In this document: positions 25,444 to 34,256 of the stretch, one piece after another
Numbering within the stretch: the stretch's first letter is position 1
Layout: the number at the start of each line of letters is the position of its first letter
From: Caenispirillum salinarum AK4
Lineage (GTDB): Bacteria > Pseudomonadota > Alphaproteobacteria > Rhodospirillales > Rhodospirillaceae
Direction: 5' to 3'
DNA: 64,000 bases
NCBI RefSeq assembly: GCF_000315795.1
Contig: NZ_ANHY01000021.1
Span: 62,001 to 126,000 of the forward strand
Notes under the pieces: model-generated
The model's database searches: none
Seen by the model: the letters and a program-made list of their open reading frames with translations, nothing else
What the model was told of the DNA's origin: nothing
Made by a program: the position numbers and the translations under genes

Positions 25444-26013
25444 ATGGCGCTGACCGCCATCGCCCTGTGTTCGCGCGCGCTTTTGAAGATCGGCGCCACC
25501 GGCATCGCCTCCTTCGACGAAGGCACCGCCGAGGCCGAGGTCGCCGCGAACCTCTACCCGTCCTTGCGCGACGCGCTGTTGTCGTCGCACCCCTGGAACT
25601 TCGCCACCGCGCAAAGCGCCCTGCCGCGCATGGCCGCCGTCCCCGCAGCCGACTTCGCCAACGCCTTCCAGCTGCCGCCGGGCTTCCTGCGGGCGCTGTC
25701 GGCGGGGGCGGGAGCCAGCGGCCGGGGCCTGCGTTACCGCATCCACGAACGCCGCCTGCACACAGATGCCGACGCCGTGACGCTGACCTACGTCTTCCGG
25801 CCGGGAGAAGAGGCCTTCCCGGCCTTCTTCGACCAGGCGCTCATCATGCGGCTGGCGGCGGAATTCTGCCTGCCGCTGACCGAGAGCACCAGCCGGGCGG
25901 AGCTTCTGCACAAGCTGGCGGAAGAGGAAATCCGCCGCGCCCGCCTGATCGACGCCCAGGAGGACACGCCGGCCGCCATCCAGGACTTCAGCCTGATCGA
26001 GGCCCGGCGATGA
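25444..26013 (+). CDS. Tail tubular protein A-like (gp11 type) protein
   Basis: A 189-aa protein of the T7 gp11/tail tubular protein A type. It has the typical start LTAIALCSRALLKIGA, then LYPSLRDALLSSHPWNFATA around residues 40-60, FANAFQLPPGFLRAL around residue 80, and a C-terminal helix LAAEFCLPLTESTSRAELL. It would form the gatekeeper ring below the portal. The stop overlaps the ATG of the next gene, which encodes the larger tail tube partner, as in podovirus late operons. The reading frame is intact. Confidence 0.88.
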   Translation: MALTAIALCSRALLKIGATGIASFDEGTAEAEVAANLYPSLRDALLSSHPWNFATAQSALPRMAAVPAADFANAFQLPPGFLRALSAGAGASGRGLRYRIHERRLHTDADAVTLTYVFRPGEEAFPAFFDQALIMRLAAEFCLPLTESTSRAELLHKLAEEEIRRARLIDAQEDTPAAIQDFSLIEARR

Positions 26014-27917
26014 GCGGCATGGTGATCCAGACCAAGACCAACTTCTCCGCCGGCGAGCTGTCGCCCCGCCTGTACGGCCGCGGCGACCTGCGCGCCTACG
26101 AGAACGGGGCGAGCCGCCTGCGCAACGTGGTCATTCACCCGACGGGCGGCGTCAGCCGGCGGCCGGGGCTGCGCTGGGTGGACGGCATCGAGGGCAAGGC
26201 CCGCCTGCTGGCCTTCGAGTTCAACACCGAACAGGTCTACCTGCTGGTGTTCACGCACGCGAAGATGGCCGTCTACAAGGACGACGTCCGCATCGCCGTG
26301 CTGGACACGCCGTGGACCGAGGCCATGCTGCCGAACCTCAACTGGACGCAGTCGGCCGACACGCTGCTGGTGGTCCACCCGGACTGCGAGCCCCAGACCA
26401 TCACGCGGACCAGCCACACCCGCTGGGTGATCGCGCCGTGGTACTGGTACGACGTGCAGAACCGGCGCCATCAGCCGCACCACAAGTTCGCCTCGACGTT
26501 TTCGCGCATCACGCCGTCGGGCACCTCGGGCAGCGTGACGCTGACGGTGGACGAAGACGTGTTCACGGCCGAGCACGTCGGCGCCCGCCTGCGCATCGAC
26601 GGCAAGGAGGTGGAGATCACCGCCGTCACCGACGCCCGCACCGCCACCGCCACCTGCCATGAAACCCTGGCGTCGACCGACTCCACCAAGGACTGGACGG
26701 AGATGGCGTTCTCGGCGGCGCGGGGCTGGCCGGTCAGCGTGACCTTCCACCAGGACAGGCTGGTCATCGGCGGCTCGCGCGACCTTCCCAACCGGGTGTG
26801 GATGTCCAAGACGTCCGCCTACTTCACCTTCGATCCCGGCACGGGCCTGGACGACGAATCGGTGGACTTCGCCATCCTGTCCGACCAGGTGAACGCCATC
26901 CGCACCGTGTTCTCGGGCCGCACCTTGCAGGTCTTCACCACGGGCGCGGAGTGGACGGTGACCGGCAGCCCGATCACGCCGACCAGCATCGCCGTCCACC
27001 GCCAGACCCGCGTCGGCATGCCGCCAAGCCGCGCCATCCCGCCGCGCGACGTGGACGGGGCGACCCTGTTCATCGGCGCCGCCGGCAAGGAACTGCGCGA
27101 GTTCCTGTTCACGGACGCCGAGCAGGCCTATCAGGCCGCCGACCTGGCCATGCTGGCCCGGCACCTGATGGTGGACCCCTCGGACATGGACTATGACGCC
27201 ACCCGCCGACTCATTCACCTGGTGATGTCCGACGGCTCGCTGGCGACCGTCACCAACTATCGCGCCGAGCAGGTCACCGGCTGGACCCGCCACGAAACCG
27301 ACGGCGCCTTTCACGCCGTCGCCGTTGTGGGCGAAACCGTCTACGCCTGCATCGAGCGGGCCGGCACCTGGTCGGTGGAAGCCTTCGACGACGTCCACGC
27401 CATGGACGCCGCCCTGTCCGGCACCGCCGCCGAACCCAAGACCCGCTGGAGCGGCCTCGACCACCTTGAGGGGCGCACGGTGAAGGTCCTGGGCGACGGG
27501 GCGGAACTGCCGCCGGCCACCGTGTCGGGCGGCGCCGTCGATCTGCCCTATGCCGTCTCCGGAATCCGCGTCGGACTGCCGTTCACGCACGAGATCGCAC
27601 CGCTGCCGCCCGTCTCGGTGGGCCAGGGCGGCGTGCGCCAGAGCCGCGCCCTGCGCCTCATCCGCGCCAGCTTCCGGGTGCTCGACACACAGGCGCTGGC
27701 GGTGGACACCGGACGCGGCCCTGCGCCGGCACCGCTGAAAAGGCTGGGGCCGTCGGGCGTGCTCGACAGCCCGCCGCCGGCGGTGTCCGGCGACGTCTCG
27801 GTCCGCGCCGTCGGCTGGCGTCGGCAGGCGCTGGAGCCGGTGTGGCGCGTCGTCCAGGACACGCCGCTGCCCTGCACGATCCTTTCCGTTGCAACCGAAA
27901 TGAAGGTCACCGACTGA
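26010..27917 (+). CDS. Tail tubular protein B-like (gp12 type) protein
   Basis: A 635-aa beta-rich protein typical of podovirus tail nozzles. It starts VIQTKTNFSAGELSPRLYGR, followed by RNVVIHPTGGVSRRPGLRWV, and later shows FHQDRLVIGGSRDLPNRVWM and FTTGAEWTVTGSPITPTS. These repeated segments mark this family, which forms the tail nozzle in T7-like virions. The start overlaps the stop of the tail tubular A gene; an ATG nine bases downstream is an alternative. The stop codon shares its last base with the next start. The gene is full-length and undamaged. Confidence 0.88.
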   Translation: MSGMVIQTKTNFSAGELSPRLYGRGDLRAYENGASRLRNVVIHPTGGVSRRPGLRWVDGIEGKARLLAFEFNTEQVYLLVFTHAKMAVYKDDVRIAVLDTPWTEAMLPNLNWTQSADTLLVVHPDCEPQTITRTSHTRWVIAPWYWYDVQNRRHQPHHKFASTFSRITPSGTSGSVTLTVDEDVFTAEHVGARLRIDGKEVEITAVTDARTATATCHETLASTDSTKDWTEMAFSAARGWPVSVTFHQDRLVIGGSRDLPNRVWMSKTSAYFTFDPGTGLDDESVDFAILSDQVNAIRTVFSGRTLQVFTTGAEWTVTGSPITPTSIAVHRQTRVGMPPSRAIPPRDVDGATLFIGAAGKELREFLFTDAEQAYQAADLAMLARHLMVDPSDMDYDATRRLIHLVMSDGSLATVTNYRAEQVTGWTRHETDGAFHAVAVVGETVYACIERAGTWSVEAFDDVHAMDAALSGTAAEPKTRWSGLDHLEGRTVKVLGDGAELPPATVSGGAVDLPYAVSGIRVGLPFTHEIAPLPPVSVGQGGVRQSRALRLIRASFRVLDTQALAVDTGRGPAPAPLKRLGPSGVLDSPPPAVSGDVSVRAVGWRRQALEPVWRVVQDTPLPCTILSVATEMKVTD

Positions 27918-28888
27918 TGGGTGGTTTCACCAACGCCGTGGTGGGCGTCGGCACGTCGCTGCTGCCCGCCGCCCTCGACTACGCCAATGCCCGCGCCGGC
28001 TATCAGCAGCGCGCGGCGGCGGCGGCACAGGATGCCGGGCGCCTGCGCCAGCTTCATGCCCTGGACCAGGAGTCCTATGCCAACGTCCGCCAGGAGGCCG
28101 ACGGCATGGTCGCCGACGCCAAGGCCGAAGCCGAACGCCGGCTGGCCTTCCTGGACCTGGAAACCGAGGCCCAGCGCGCCGCCGCCGCGCGCTGGAACGA
28201 TTTCACGCTGACCAACGCCGAACGCGAGGCCGAACTGGCCGAGGCCCAGGCGCGCGCCGAGGCCGAGGCCGCCCAGCGCCGCCTGGAAAGCGAGCAGCAA
28301 CGGGCCGACATCGAGCAGCGCAAGGCCGCCGACGCCCGCGCCGAGGCCGCCCGCCTGCGGGCCGCGGACCTGAAGAAGGCCCAGGCCGCCGCCCGGGCCC
28401 GCTTCGGCGCATCGGGCCTGGCGGCCTCCACCTCGGCCACCGCCGTGCTGTCGGGCATGGCGCAGGAGAAGGCGGCGCGCGACGCGGCCGCCGGCCGCAC
28501 CGGACAGGCCGCCCGCGACGCGGCCGCCGAGCAGGCCGCCCAGCGCGCGCGCGACATCGGCTCGCTGTGGCGGTCGGTTGAGAGCACGCGCCAGCAGAAC
28601 CTTCTCGACCTCAGCCAGATGCGCCAGCGCGCCACGCTGTCGCTCAGCGACCTGGCGGAGGCGGCCCAACTGGATCGCTCGCGCGCCGTCTCCGACAACG
28701 AACTGGCCGTCTACCGCGCCAGGAGCGCCGCCAACCGCATGGTCGCCGACGCCTGGCTGCAGGTGCGGCGCAGCGCGCTGCAGACCGAAGGCCGGCTGGC
28801 CGACCTGACGGTACGCCGGCCCGACCCCATGAGCTTCTTCCAGCCCGTCGTCACCCGCACCATCAGCGGGCTGGCGCGGCGTTTCTAG
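27917..28888 (+). CDS. Internal virion protein-like, alanine-rich coiled coil
   Basis: A 323-aa protein, nearly all helical. It has a short glycine-rich start (GGFTNAVVGVGTSLLP), a long coiled-coil region from about residue 30 to 175 rich in Ala, Glu, Arg and Gln, a glycine/serine break with RARFGASGLAASTSATAVLSG, then further helices and a hydrophobic tail. The FGASG...STSA break and the overall build match internal virion proteins (ejectosome components) of podovirus-like modules, which sit in the head and form a channel during DNA ejection. The start overlaps the previous stop by one base, showing tight coupling. Confidence 0.75.
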   Translation: MGGFTNAVVGVGTSLLPAALDYANARAGYQQRAAAAAQDAGRLRQLHALDQESYANVRQEADGMVADAKAEAERRLAFLDLETEAQRAAAARWNDFTLTNAEREAELAEAQARAEAEAAQRRLESEQQRADIEQRKAADARAEAARLRAADLKKAQAAARARFGASGLAASTSATAVLSGMAQEKAARDAAAGRTGQAARDAAAEQAAQRARDIGSLWRSVESTRQQNLLDLSQMRQRATLSLSDLAEAAQLDRSRAVSDNELAVYRARSAANRMVADAWLQVRRSALQTEGRLADLTVRRPDPMSFFQPVVTRTISGLARRF

Positions 28889-28906
28889 GTCCGAAGGACA
28901 CCCGCC

Positions 28907-29887
28907 ATGACGGCATCGCAACACATCACCATCGGCGACCTGCGTCCGCGCGTGCAGTACGTGGCGGACGGCACGCTGGCCGATTTCAGCTATCCCTTTC
29001 CCATCTTCGACGCCGCCGACCTGGAGGTCTATCTGGGCGAGACGCTGACCGCCAGCGGCTTCGCCGTGACCGGCATCGGCGAAAACGGCGGCGGCACGGT
29101 CGCCTTCACCGCCGCCCCGGCCGCCGGCACGCTGGTCACCCTGCGCCGCCGCCTGACGGTGCAGCGCGTCACCGACTTCCAGGAGGGCGGCGCCTTCCGG
29201 GCCAAGGTGGTCAACGACGAGTTGGACTACCAGACGGCCGTGCTCCAGCAGTTGGCGGTGGACATTTCGCGCTGCCTGCGCCTGTCTCCCACCGACCCCA
29301 CGCAGGCCAACCTGGAACTGCCGCACGTGGAGCCGGGCAAGCCCATCGGGTGGAACGCCGACGGCACCGGCCTGACCAACGATCCAGCCGACTTCACGGC
29401 TGTGCAAAGCGCCGTCGCCGCCGATGCCGCCGCCGCCGAGGCCGCCGCCCAGCGGGCCGACGAGCGGGCGGCCATCGCCGAATCCGTGACCGAGCCGCTG
29501 CTGCTGTCCACCGTCGATGCCCAGGAGGCGGCGATCATGGCCCAGGACAGCCAGACGGCAGCCGCCGCATCCGCCTCCGCCGCAGCGGCCTCGGAAACCG
29601 CCGCCGCCGGGTCCGCCGCCGAGGCCGCGGCCGACGCGACCGTCAGCCGGACGGGTGGTGACGATACGATGACATCGCTGTGGATCGCCGAGGTGAACCG
29701 GCTGGCCGTGTCGGGCATGGCCGCTGTGGCGCAGGCCGCGGAGACCGGCGCCCGCGCCGCCGCCGACGCCGCCCTGGTGGAGCGTCTGCGCACCGAAGCC
29801 GCCGCCGCGCGGGCCGAGGCAATGGTTGTCGTCGGCAGCAAGCCGTGGCAGGTTCTGCCCAATTGGGCCGCCACCGGCAGGGCGTGA
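28907..29887 (+). CDS. Tail fibre N-terminal-type protein
   Basis: A 326-aa protein with a T7-type tail-fibre head domain in residues 1-140 (VQYVADGTLADFSYPFPIFD, then VTLRRRLTVQRVTDFQEGG, then NDELDYQTAVLQQLAVDISR). The remainder is a long alanine-rich coiled coil. It ends at GSKPWQVLPNWAATGRA without a clear receptor-binding tip. It may therefore rely on another protein, such as one of the two LamG-like proteins, for adsorption. It lies 19 bases after the internal virion gene. Whether the missing tip is a truncation or a short natural fibre cannot be told. Confidence 0.8.
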   Translation: MTASQHITIGDLRPRVQYVADGTLADFSYPFPIFDAADLEVYLGETLTASGFAVTGIGENGGGTVAFTAAPAAGTLVTLRRRLTVQRVTDFQEGGAFRAKVVNDELDYQTAVLQQLAVDISRCLRLSPTDPTQANLELPHVEPGKPIGWNADGTGLTNDPADFTAVQSAVAADAAAAEAAAQRADERAAIAESVTEPLLLSTVDAQEAAIMAQDSQTAAAASASAAAASETAAAGSAAEAAADATVSRTGGDDTMTSLWIAEVNRLAVSGMAAVAQAAETGARAAADAALVERLRTEAAAARAEAMVVVGSKPWQVLPNWAATGRA

Positions 29888-29968
29888 GGCGATCAACCGC
29901 GATAGGGCGCCGTGCGTTCACAACCGAAGGCAGCCCGCCCCGCAACCGACCGGCGAAGGAGCCCGCGC

Positions 29969-30685
29969 GTGTTCGACCGCCCCATCGAGACCCCCGTCAG
30001 CCAGACCGAACAGCCCCTTACCTCGGCCGACGCCACGCCCTCCGGTCATGCGGCACCGGCGGAGGCCACGCGGGTGAGTCTGCGCAAGTACGAGCGGATC
30101 GCACCGGTCTATGACCTTCTGGACGCCGTCTACGAACGCTCGTGGAAGGGCCGTCTGCGCGAGCACGCCTTCGCCGGCCTGTCGGGCCGGGTGCTGGACG
30201 CCGGTGCCGGCACGGGCTGCAACATCCCCTACTATCCGGCCGACGCCGACGTGCTGGCCGCCGACCTGAGCCCCGGCATGCTGGCCCGCGCCGAGCGCCG
30301 CGCACAGCGCCTGGGCCGGCCGGTGGCGTTCCGCGAGACCGACCTGACGGCCACCGGCTTCGCCGACGATACCTTCGACGCCGCCGCCGCCACCTACGTG
30401 TTCTGCGTCATTCCTGAAGAAGTGCAGCGCGCCGCCCTGGCCGAGATGACCCGCATCTGCAAGCCGGGCGCGGAAATCCGCATCCTGGACTACACCCAGA
30501 GCAAGAAGCCGCTGGTGAAGGCCTGGAGCCGCGTCATGACGCCGTGGCTGAACTTCGCCTTCTCCGCCCGCTACACCGCCGGCTACGAACGCTACGCCCA
30601 GGAGGTCGGGCTGGAGACCATCGACAGCCGCTTCCTCATCGGCGACGTGGTCAAGCTGCTGACCCTGCGGGTGCCCGAGAAGTAA
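29969..30685 (+). CDS. Class I SAM-dependent methyltransferase, cargo gene in the phage block
   Basis: A 238-aa methyltransferase of the UbiE/phospholipid N-methyltransferase type. It has KYERIAPVYDLLDAVYE around residue 45, the SAM motif VLDAGAGTGCNIPYYP around residues 80-95, and an AATYVFCVIPEEVQ region around 140. The GTG at 29969 is preceded by AAGGAG with seven bases between; an ATG 57 bases upstream has no such site. It could modify a lipid, quinone or other small molecule. It sits between tail genes in the same direction but is followed by its own terminator, so it looks like a moron (added cargo) gene. It is not required for virion building in known phages. Confidence 0.82.
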   Translation: MFDRPIETPVSQTEQPLTSADATPSGHAAPAEATRVSLRKYERIAPVYDLLDAVYERSWKGRLREHAFAGLSGRVLDAGAGTGCNIPYYPADADVLAADLSPGMLARAERRAQRLGRPVAFRETDLTATGFADDTFDAAAATYVFCVIPEEVQRAALAEMTRICKPGAEIRILDYTQSKKPLVKAWSRVMTPWLNFAFSARYTAGYERYAQEVGLETIDSRFLIGDVVKLLTLRVPEK

Positions 30686-30732
30686 CCGACATCGCCGGGC
30701 CGAGGCCCGGACCAACGTGCTCGCGAAAGAAA

Positions 30733-30762
30733 GGCCGCGTCCCCCAGGGGCGCGGCCTTTTT
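30733..30762 (+). terminator. Intrinsic terminator after the methyltransferase
   Basis: A GC-rich stem (ggccgcg...cgcggcc, extended by four more pairs past one bulged base) is followed by TTTTT. It closes the methyltransferase gene and lies about 30 bases before the next ATG. Confidence 0.85.
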
Positions 30763-30792
30763 CGCGTCCGCATCCCAGTAAAGGACCGAGAC

Positions 30793-31962
30793 ATGACCCT
30801 GCTTCCCCGACACTACCCTGGGCTGGTGCTCGCCGCCCGCCCCGGTCTTGTCCCGCCGCGCCTGGAGGTGGTGCGCAGCTCGCCCGCCACCCGCGTCACC
30901 GCCACCGGCCTGGTGGCGGAGGTCGGCAACGACGTCCTGCGCGACGACTTCGACCGCGAGACCGGCGCCTACCGGGGCTGGCTGGTCGAGCCCTTCGCCA
31001 CCAACCACCTGCCCCACGGCCGCGACATGGGCGCCGGCGCCTGGACGCGCACGGGCCTGACTACGGTGAAGGACCGCGCCGGTGCCGACGGCGTCGCGGG
31101 CAGCGGTTGCCGCCTGCGCGCCGATGCCGCCGACGCCACCGTGACCCAGGCCCTGTCCCTGTTTTCCGGCGAGCGCACCTTCAGCGTCGACATCCTGCCG
31201 CTGACGGTGACCGGCGCCGTCTCCATCACCGTCGACGGCGGCGCGACCTGGACCGCCGTGACGAGCCTTCTGCGCGCCGGACGCTTCACCCGCGTGACGC
31301 TCACCACCACCGCCGCCGACCCCTCCGTCGGCATCCGCCTGTCGGCGGCGGGGGATTCGGTGGTGGCCGATTTCGCGCAACTGGAGGACGGCCCACACGC
31401 CACCAGCCGCATCGCCACGGGCACCGGCGCCGTATCCCGCGCGCCGGACCGGCTGACCGTGCGCGACCTGTCGGACTTCTGGAACGCCGCCGAGGGCGCG
31501 CTGATCGTCCACTGCCGCCCGCTGGCCGCCGATCTGCCCGCCGGCGCCGCCGTGCAGACGCTGGTGGCGGTGGGAGACAGTTCCGCCGCCACCGACGCGC
31601 TGCTGGAAGTCAAGCGCGAGCCCGACCAGGGCGACCGCACCGGCTGGGCCTTCGGCACCTCGGCCGGCTACGGTGCGGGCGGCGGCGCGACCGGCACCTG
31701 GAACGCTGCCTGGCACCGCATCGCCCTGGGCTGGACCGCCGGCGAGAGCGATCCCACGGCGGTGATGAACGGCAGCCTGAGCCGCACCGCCCTGACCGGC
31801 GGCGGCACGGTTTCGGCCATCGCGGCGGAGACCGGCGTCGCCCTGGCGCTCGGCCACCAGCGGCGCGAGAACGCCGGACGGGACTTCTGCGGCCATATCG
31901 GGCTGCTGCTTCACTATCCGCGCCGGCTGCCGGACGCCGACCTGATCGAGGCCACGCAATGA
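30793..31962 (+). CDS. Phage virion protein with concanavalin-like (LamG-type) fold, paralogue 2
   Basis: A 389-aa beta-rich protein related to the one at 24471-25400. It has the same N-terminal plan (DVLRDDFDRETGAYRGWLVE), a jelly-roll carbohydrate-binding-like region with ADFAQLEDGPHATSRI around residue 200, a C-terminal LamG-like domain, and the same end type (YPRRLPDADLIEATQ). It is larger than its paralogue by about 80 residues in the middle. An AAGGAC site precedes the ATG. It may serve as an accessory adsorption protein; the evidence for this is only fold and position. Its stop overlaps the start of the next gene. Confidence 0.72.
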   Translation: MTLLPRHYPGLVLAARPGLVPPRLEVVRSSPATRVTATGLVAEVGNDVLRDDFDRETGAYRGWLVEPFATNHLPHGRDMGAGAWTRTGLTTVKDRAGADGVAGSGCRLRADAADATVTQALSLFSGERTFSVDILPLTVTGAVSITVDGGATWTAVTSLLRAGRFTRVTLTTTAADPSVGIRLSAAGDSVVADFAQLEDGPHATSRIATGTGAVSRAPDRLTVRDLSDFWNAAEGALIVHCRPLAADLPAGAAVQTLVAVGDSSAATDALLEVKREPDQGDRTGWAFGTSAGYGAGGGATGTWNAAWHRIALGWTAGESDPTAVMNGSLSRTALTGGGTVSAIAAETGVALALGHQRRENAGRDFCGHIGLLLHYPRRLPDADLIEATQ

Positions 31963-32375
31963 GCGCGCCCGCCTCGACCTCCACCACCGCCGCGCCCCGC
32001 GACCTGGACGGGCTGAAGGGCGTGCTGGCGGCCCGGCTGCCGGCCCGGGCGGCGGCGGCGGTGGCCGATTACGAGGCCTTCGCCGGGCAAGCCCCGCCTG
32101 ACGACGCCAAGGGCTTCGCCGCCCATCATGCGGCCTGCAAGGCGGCGCTCGCCCACGTCGAGGCGGCGGTCAAGCTGCTGCGCTGGGCGGCGCCGCCCGA
32201 GCCCGCCGCCACCGCCCCGGACCCCGAGGCCGACGACCTGGCCCGCCTCATCGCCGAGGCCCGCGCCGCCCTGAGCGAGGACAGCGATCCCCATGACCAC
32301 CCGACCGCCCGCCCCGACCCCTTCGCCGCCGACGACGCGGGAGAGGACGACACCGACGAAGAAGACGACGCCTGA
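31959..32375 (+). CDS. Small terminase-like or terminase-associated protein
   Basis: A 138-aa protein encoded just before the large terminase and overlapping it by 83 bases. It is helical in the middle (VADYEAFAGQAPPDDAKGF and AACKAALAHVEAAVKLLRW) and has a striking acidic tail (AGEDDTDEEDDA). Position and size suggest a small terminase subunit or partner, but no DNA-binding motif is recognised, so the call is tentative. The ATG overlaps the stop of the preceding virion gene. The acidic tail is read in a different frame from the basic, threonine/proline-rich start of the large terminase. Confidence 0.6.
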   Translation: MSAPASTSTTAAPRDLDGLKGVLAARLPARAAAAVADYEAFAGQAPPDDAKGFAAHHAACKAALAHVEAAVKLLRWAAPPEPAATAPDPEADDLARLIAEARAALSEDSDPHDHPTARPDPFAADDAGEDDTDEEDDA

Positions 32376-33870
32376 CCTGACGGTCGGCGGGCCGCTGGAT
32401 TTTCCGGAGTTCGCCTGGATCTGGAACCGCGCCACCGGCCTTTCGACGCCGCGCCACCAGGTCCGCATGGCCCGCTGGCTGGCCGAACGCTGGACGACGA
32501 ACCAGCGCGAATGCCTTCTCATGGCCTTCCGCAATTCCGGCAAGTCGACCGTCGTCGGCCTGTTCTGCGCCTGGCTGCTGTGGCGCTGGCCGGACCTGCG
32601 CATCATGGTGCTGGCCGCCGATCATGCGCTGGCGAAGAAGATGGTGCGCAACGTCAAGCGCATCATCGAACGCCACCCGCTGACCAAGGGACTCAAGCCC
32701 AAACGGCGCGACAGCTGGGCGTCCGACCAGTTCACCGTGAACCGCCCCGGCGAGCTGCGCGATCCGTCGATGCTGGCGCGCGGGATGGGCGGCAACATCA
32801 CGGGCTCGCGCGCCGACGTCATCGTCTGCGACGACGTGGAGGTGCCCAACACCTGCGACACCGCGCCCAAGCGCACCGACCTGCGCGCCCGCCTGGGCGA
32901 ACTGGACTACGTGCTGGTGCCCGGCGGGATGCAGCTCTACGTCGGCACGCCGCACACCTTCTACACCATCTACGCCGCCGAGCCGCGCACCGAGGTCGGC
33001 GAGGCGCGGCCCTTCCTGGACGGTTTCCACCGCCTGGAAATCCCGCTGCTGGACGGCGCAGGCGCCAGCGCCTGGCCCGAGCGGTTTCCGCTGGACAAGG
33101 TGGCCGGCATCCGTCGGCGCACCGGCCCCAACAAGTTCGCCAGCCAGATGATGCTGAAGCCCGTCAACATCGCCGACGGCCGGCTCGACCCCGACCGCCT
33201 GCGGCTCTACGACGGCGAGCTTGAGTATCTGGAAGGCAACGGTGTCGCCACGCTGACCCTCATGGGCCGCACGCTGGTTTCGGCGTCATGCTTCTGGGAC
33301 CCCGCCTACGGCGCGCCCGGGCGCGGCGACGGCAGCGTCATCGCCTGCGTCTTCACCGACGAGGCGGGACAGTACTGGCTCCACCGCATCCAGTGGCTGG
33401 AAACCGACACCGCCGCCAAGGAGGACGAGGCGACGCAGCAGTGCGCCGCCGTCGCCCGCTTCCTGGGCGAGCATCACCTGCCATCGGTGCGCGTGGAGAC
33501 CAACGGCGTCGGCAAGTTTCTGCCGGGCCTGCTCCGCAAGGCCATCGCCGACGCCGGCCTGCGGTGTGCGGTGGTGGAGGTTTCTTCGAGCCGCAACAAG
33601 GACCTGCGCATCATCGAGGCCTTCGACGCCGTGCTGGCGGCGGGGGCCCTGTCGGCGCACCGCTCGGTGTGGACGACGCCCTTCGTGGCCGAGATGCGCG
33701 AGTGGCTGCCCGGCACCGGCGGGCGCGACGACGGCCTGGACGCCGTCGCCGGCTGCCTGGCGGCGGAGCCCGTCCGCCTGCCCCGCGTCCCCTCCGCCAC
33801 CGCCCGCCACCCCGGCGGCTGGCGCCCCGGCGGGGCCGGATGGACGGCGGAAAGCGAGTTCAGTTTTTGA
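32293..33870 (+). CDS. Phage terminase large subunit
   Basis: A 525-aa DNA-packaging motor. The Walker A motif is AFRNSGKST with lysine K84, Walker B is ADVIVCDD with D180 and D181, and a C-terminal RNase H-like nuclease part follows (SCFWDPAYGAPGRGDGSV near residue 335, later ETNGVGKF and a GGRDDGLDAVAG metal-site region near 475). The first 30 residues are a threonine/proline-rich linker; the true start could be a little further in. It would cut and pump DNA into the portal ring. It lies at the end rather than the beginning of the structural cluster, and its stop codon falls in the first of three tandem repeats. Confidence 0.92.
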   Translation: MTTRPPAPTPSPPTTRERTTPTKKTTPDLTVGGPLDFPEFAWIWNRATGLSTPRHQVRMARWLAERWTTNQRECLLMAFRNSGKSTVVGLFCAWLLWRWPDLRIMVLAADHALAKKMVRNVKRIIERHPLTKGLKPKRRDSWASDQFTVNRPGELRDPSMLARGMGGNITGSRADVIVCDDVEVPNTCDTAPKRTDLRARLGELDYVLVPGGMQLYVGTPHTFYTIYAAEPRTEVGEARPFLDGFHRLEIPLLDGAGASAWPERFPLDKVAGIRRRTGPNKFASQMMLKPVNIADGRLDPDRLRLYDGELEYLEGNGVATLTLMGRTLVSASCFWDPAYGAPGRGDGSVIACVFTDEAGQYWLHRIQWLETDTAAKEDEATQQCAAVARFLGEHHLPSVRVETNGVGKFLPGLLRKAIADAGLRCAVVEVSSSRNKDLRIIEAFDAVLAAGALSAHRSVWTTPFVAEMREWLPGTGGRDDGLDAVAGCLAAEPVRLPRVPSATARHPGGWRPGGAGWTAESEFSF

Positions 33871-34216
33871 GCCTTTTGACGCCGAGCCTTCGGCTCGGCT
33901 GCGTCCAAGCGCCACGCAGGCTCACGGCCTGACCGGCCGGCGGGCAGTCGCCCTTGCCGGCACGCGCACCGCGCGCGCCGTTTTTAGAGCTTTTGACGCC
34001 GAGCCTCCGGCTCGGCTGCGTTCAAGCGCCACGCAGGCTCACGGCCTGACCGGCCGGCGGGCAGTCGCCCTTGCCGGCACGCGCACCGCGCGCGCCGGGT
34101 TTTTAGAGCTTTGGACGCCGAGCCTTCGGCTCGGCTGCGTTCAAGCGCCACGCAGGCTCACGGCCTGACCGGCCGGCGGGCAGTCGCCCTTGCCGGCACG
34201 CGCACCGCGCGCGCCG
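33864..34216 (+). repeat. Three tandem 117-119-bp repeats between terminase and lysis genes
   Basis: Units begin at 33864, 33981 and 34100, each opening with TTTTT and nearly identical to the others. Every unit contains the hairpin gccgagcc-ttc-ggctcggc (the loop is tcc in unit 2), the segment ccacgcaggctcacggcctg and a run of gcgcgcgcc at its end. The first unit includes the terminase stop codon. There are no unique spacers, so this is not a CRISPR array. The stretch 33871-34256 holds no credible gene. It could be a packaging or termination region. Confidence 0.92.
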
Positions 34217-34256
34217 GATGACCGTGGCGCTTCCACCGAACAATGAGGAGACCCCC

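Noticed and set aside
33566-34168. Plus-strand frame running through the tandem repeats
   Set aside because: It begins inside the terminase gene in another frame, and its repeated peptide simply reflects the DNA repeats; the 119-base unit breaks a consistent three-base period.
33864-34216. Possible CRISPR array
   Set aside because: Units are 117-119 bp, contiguous and lack unique spacers, and no cas genes are in the window.
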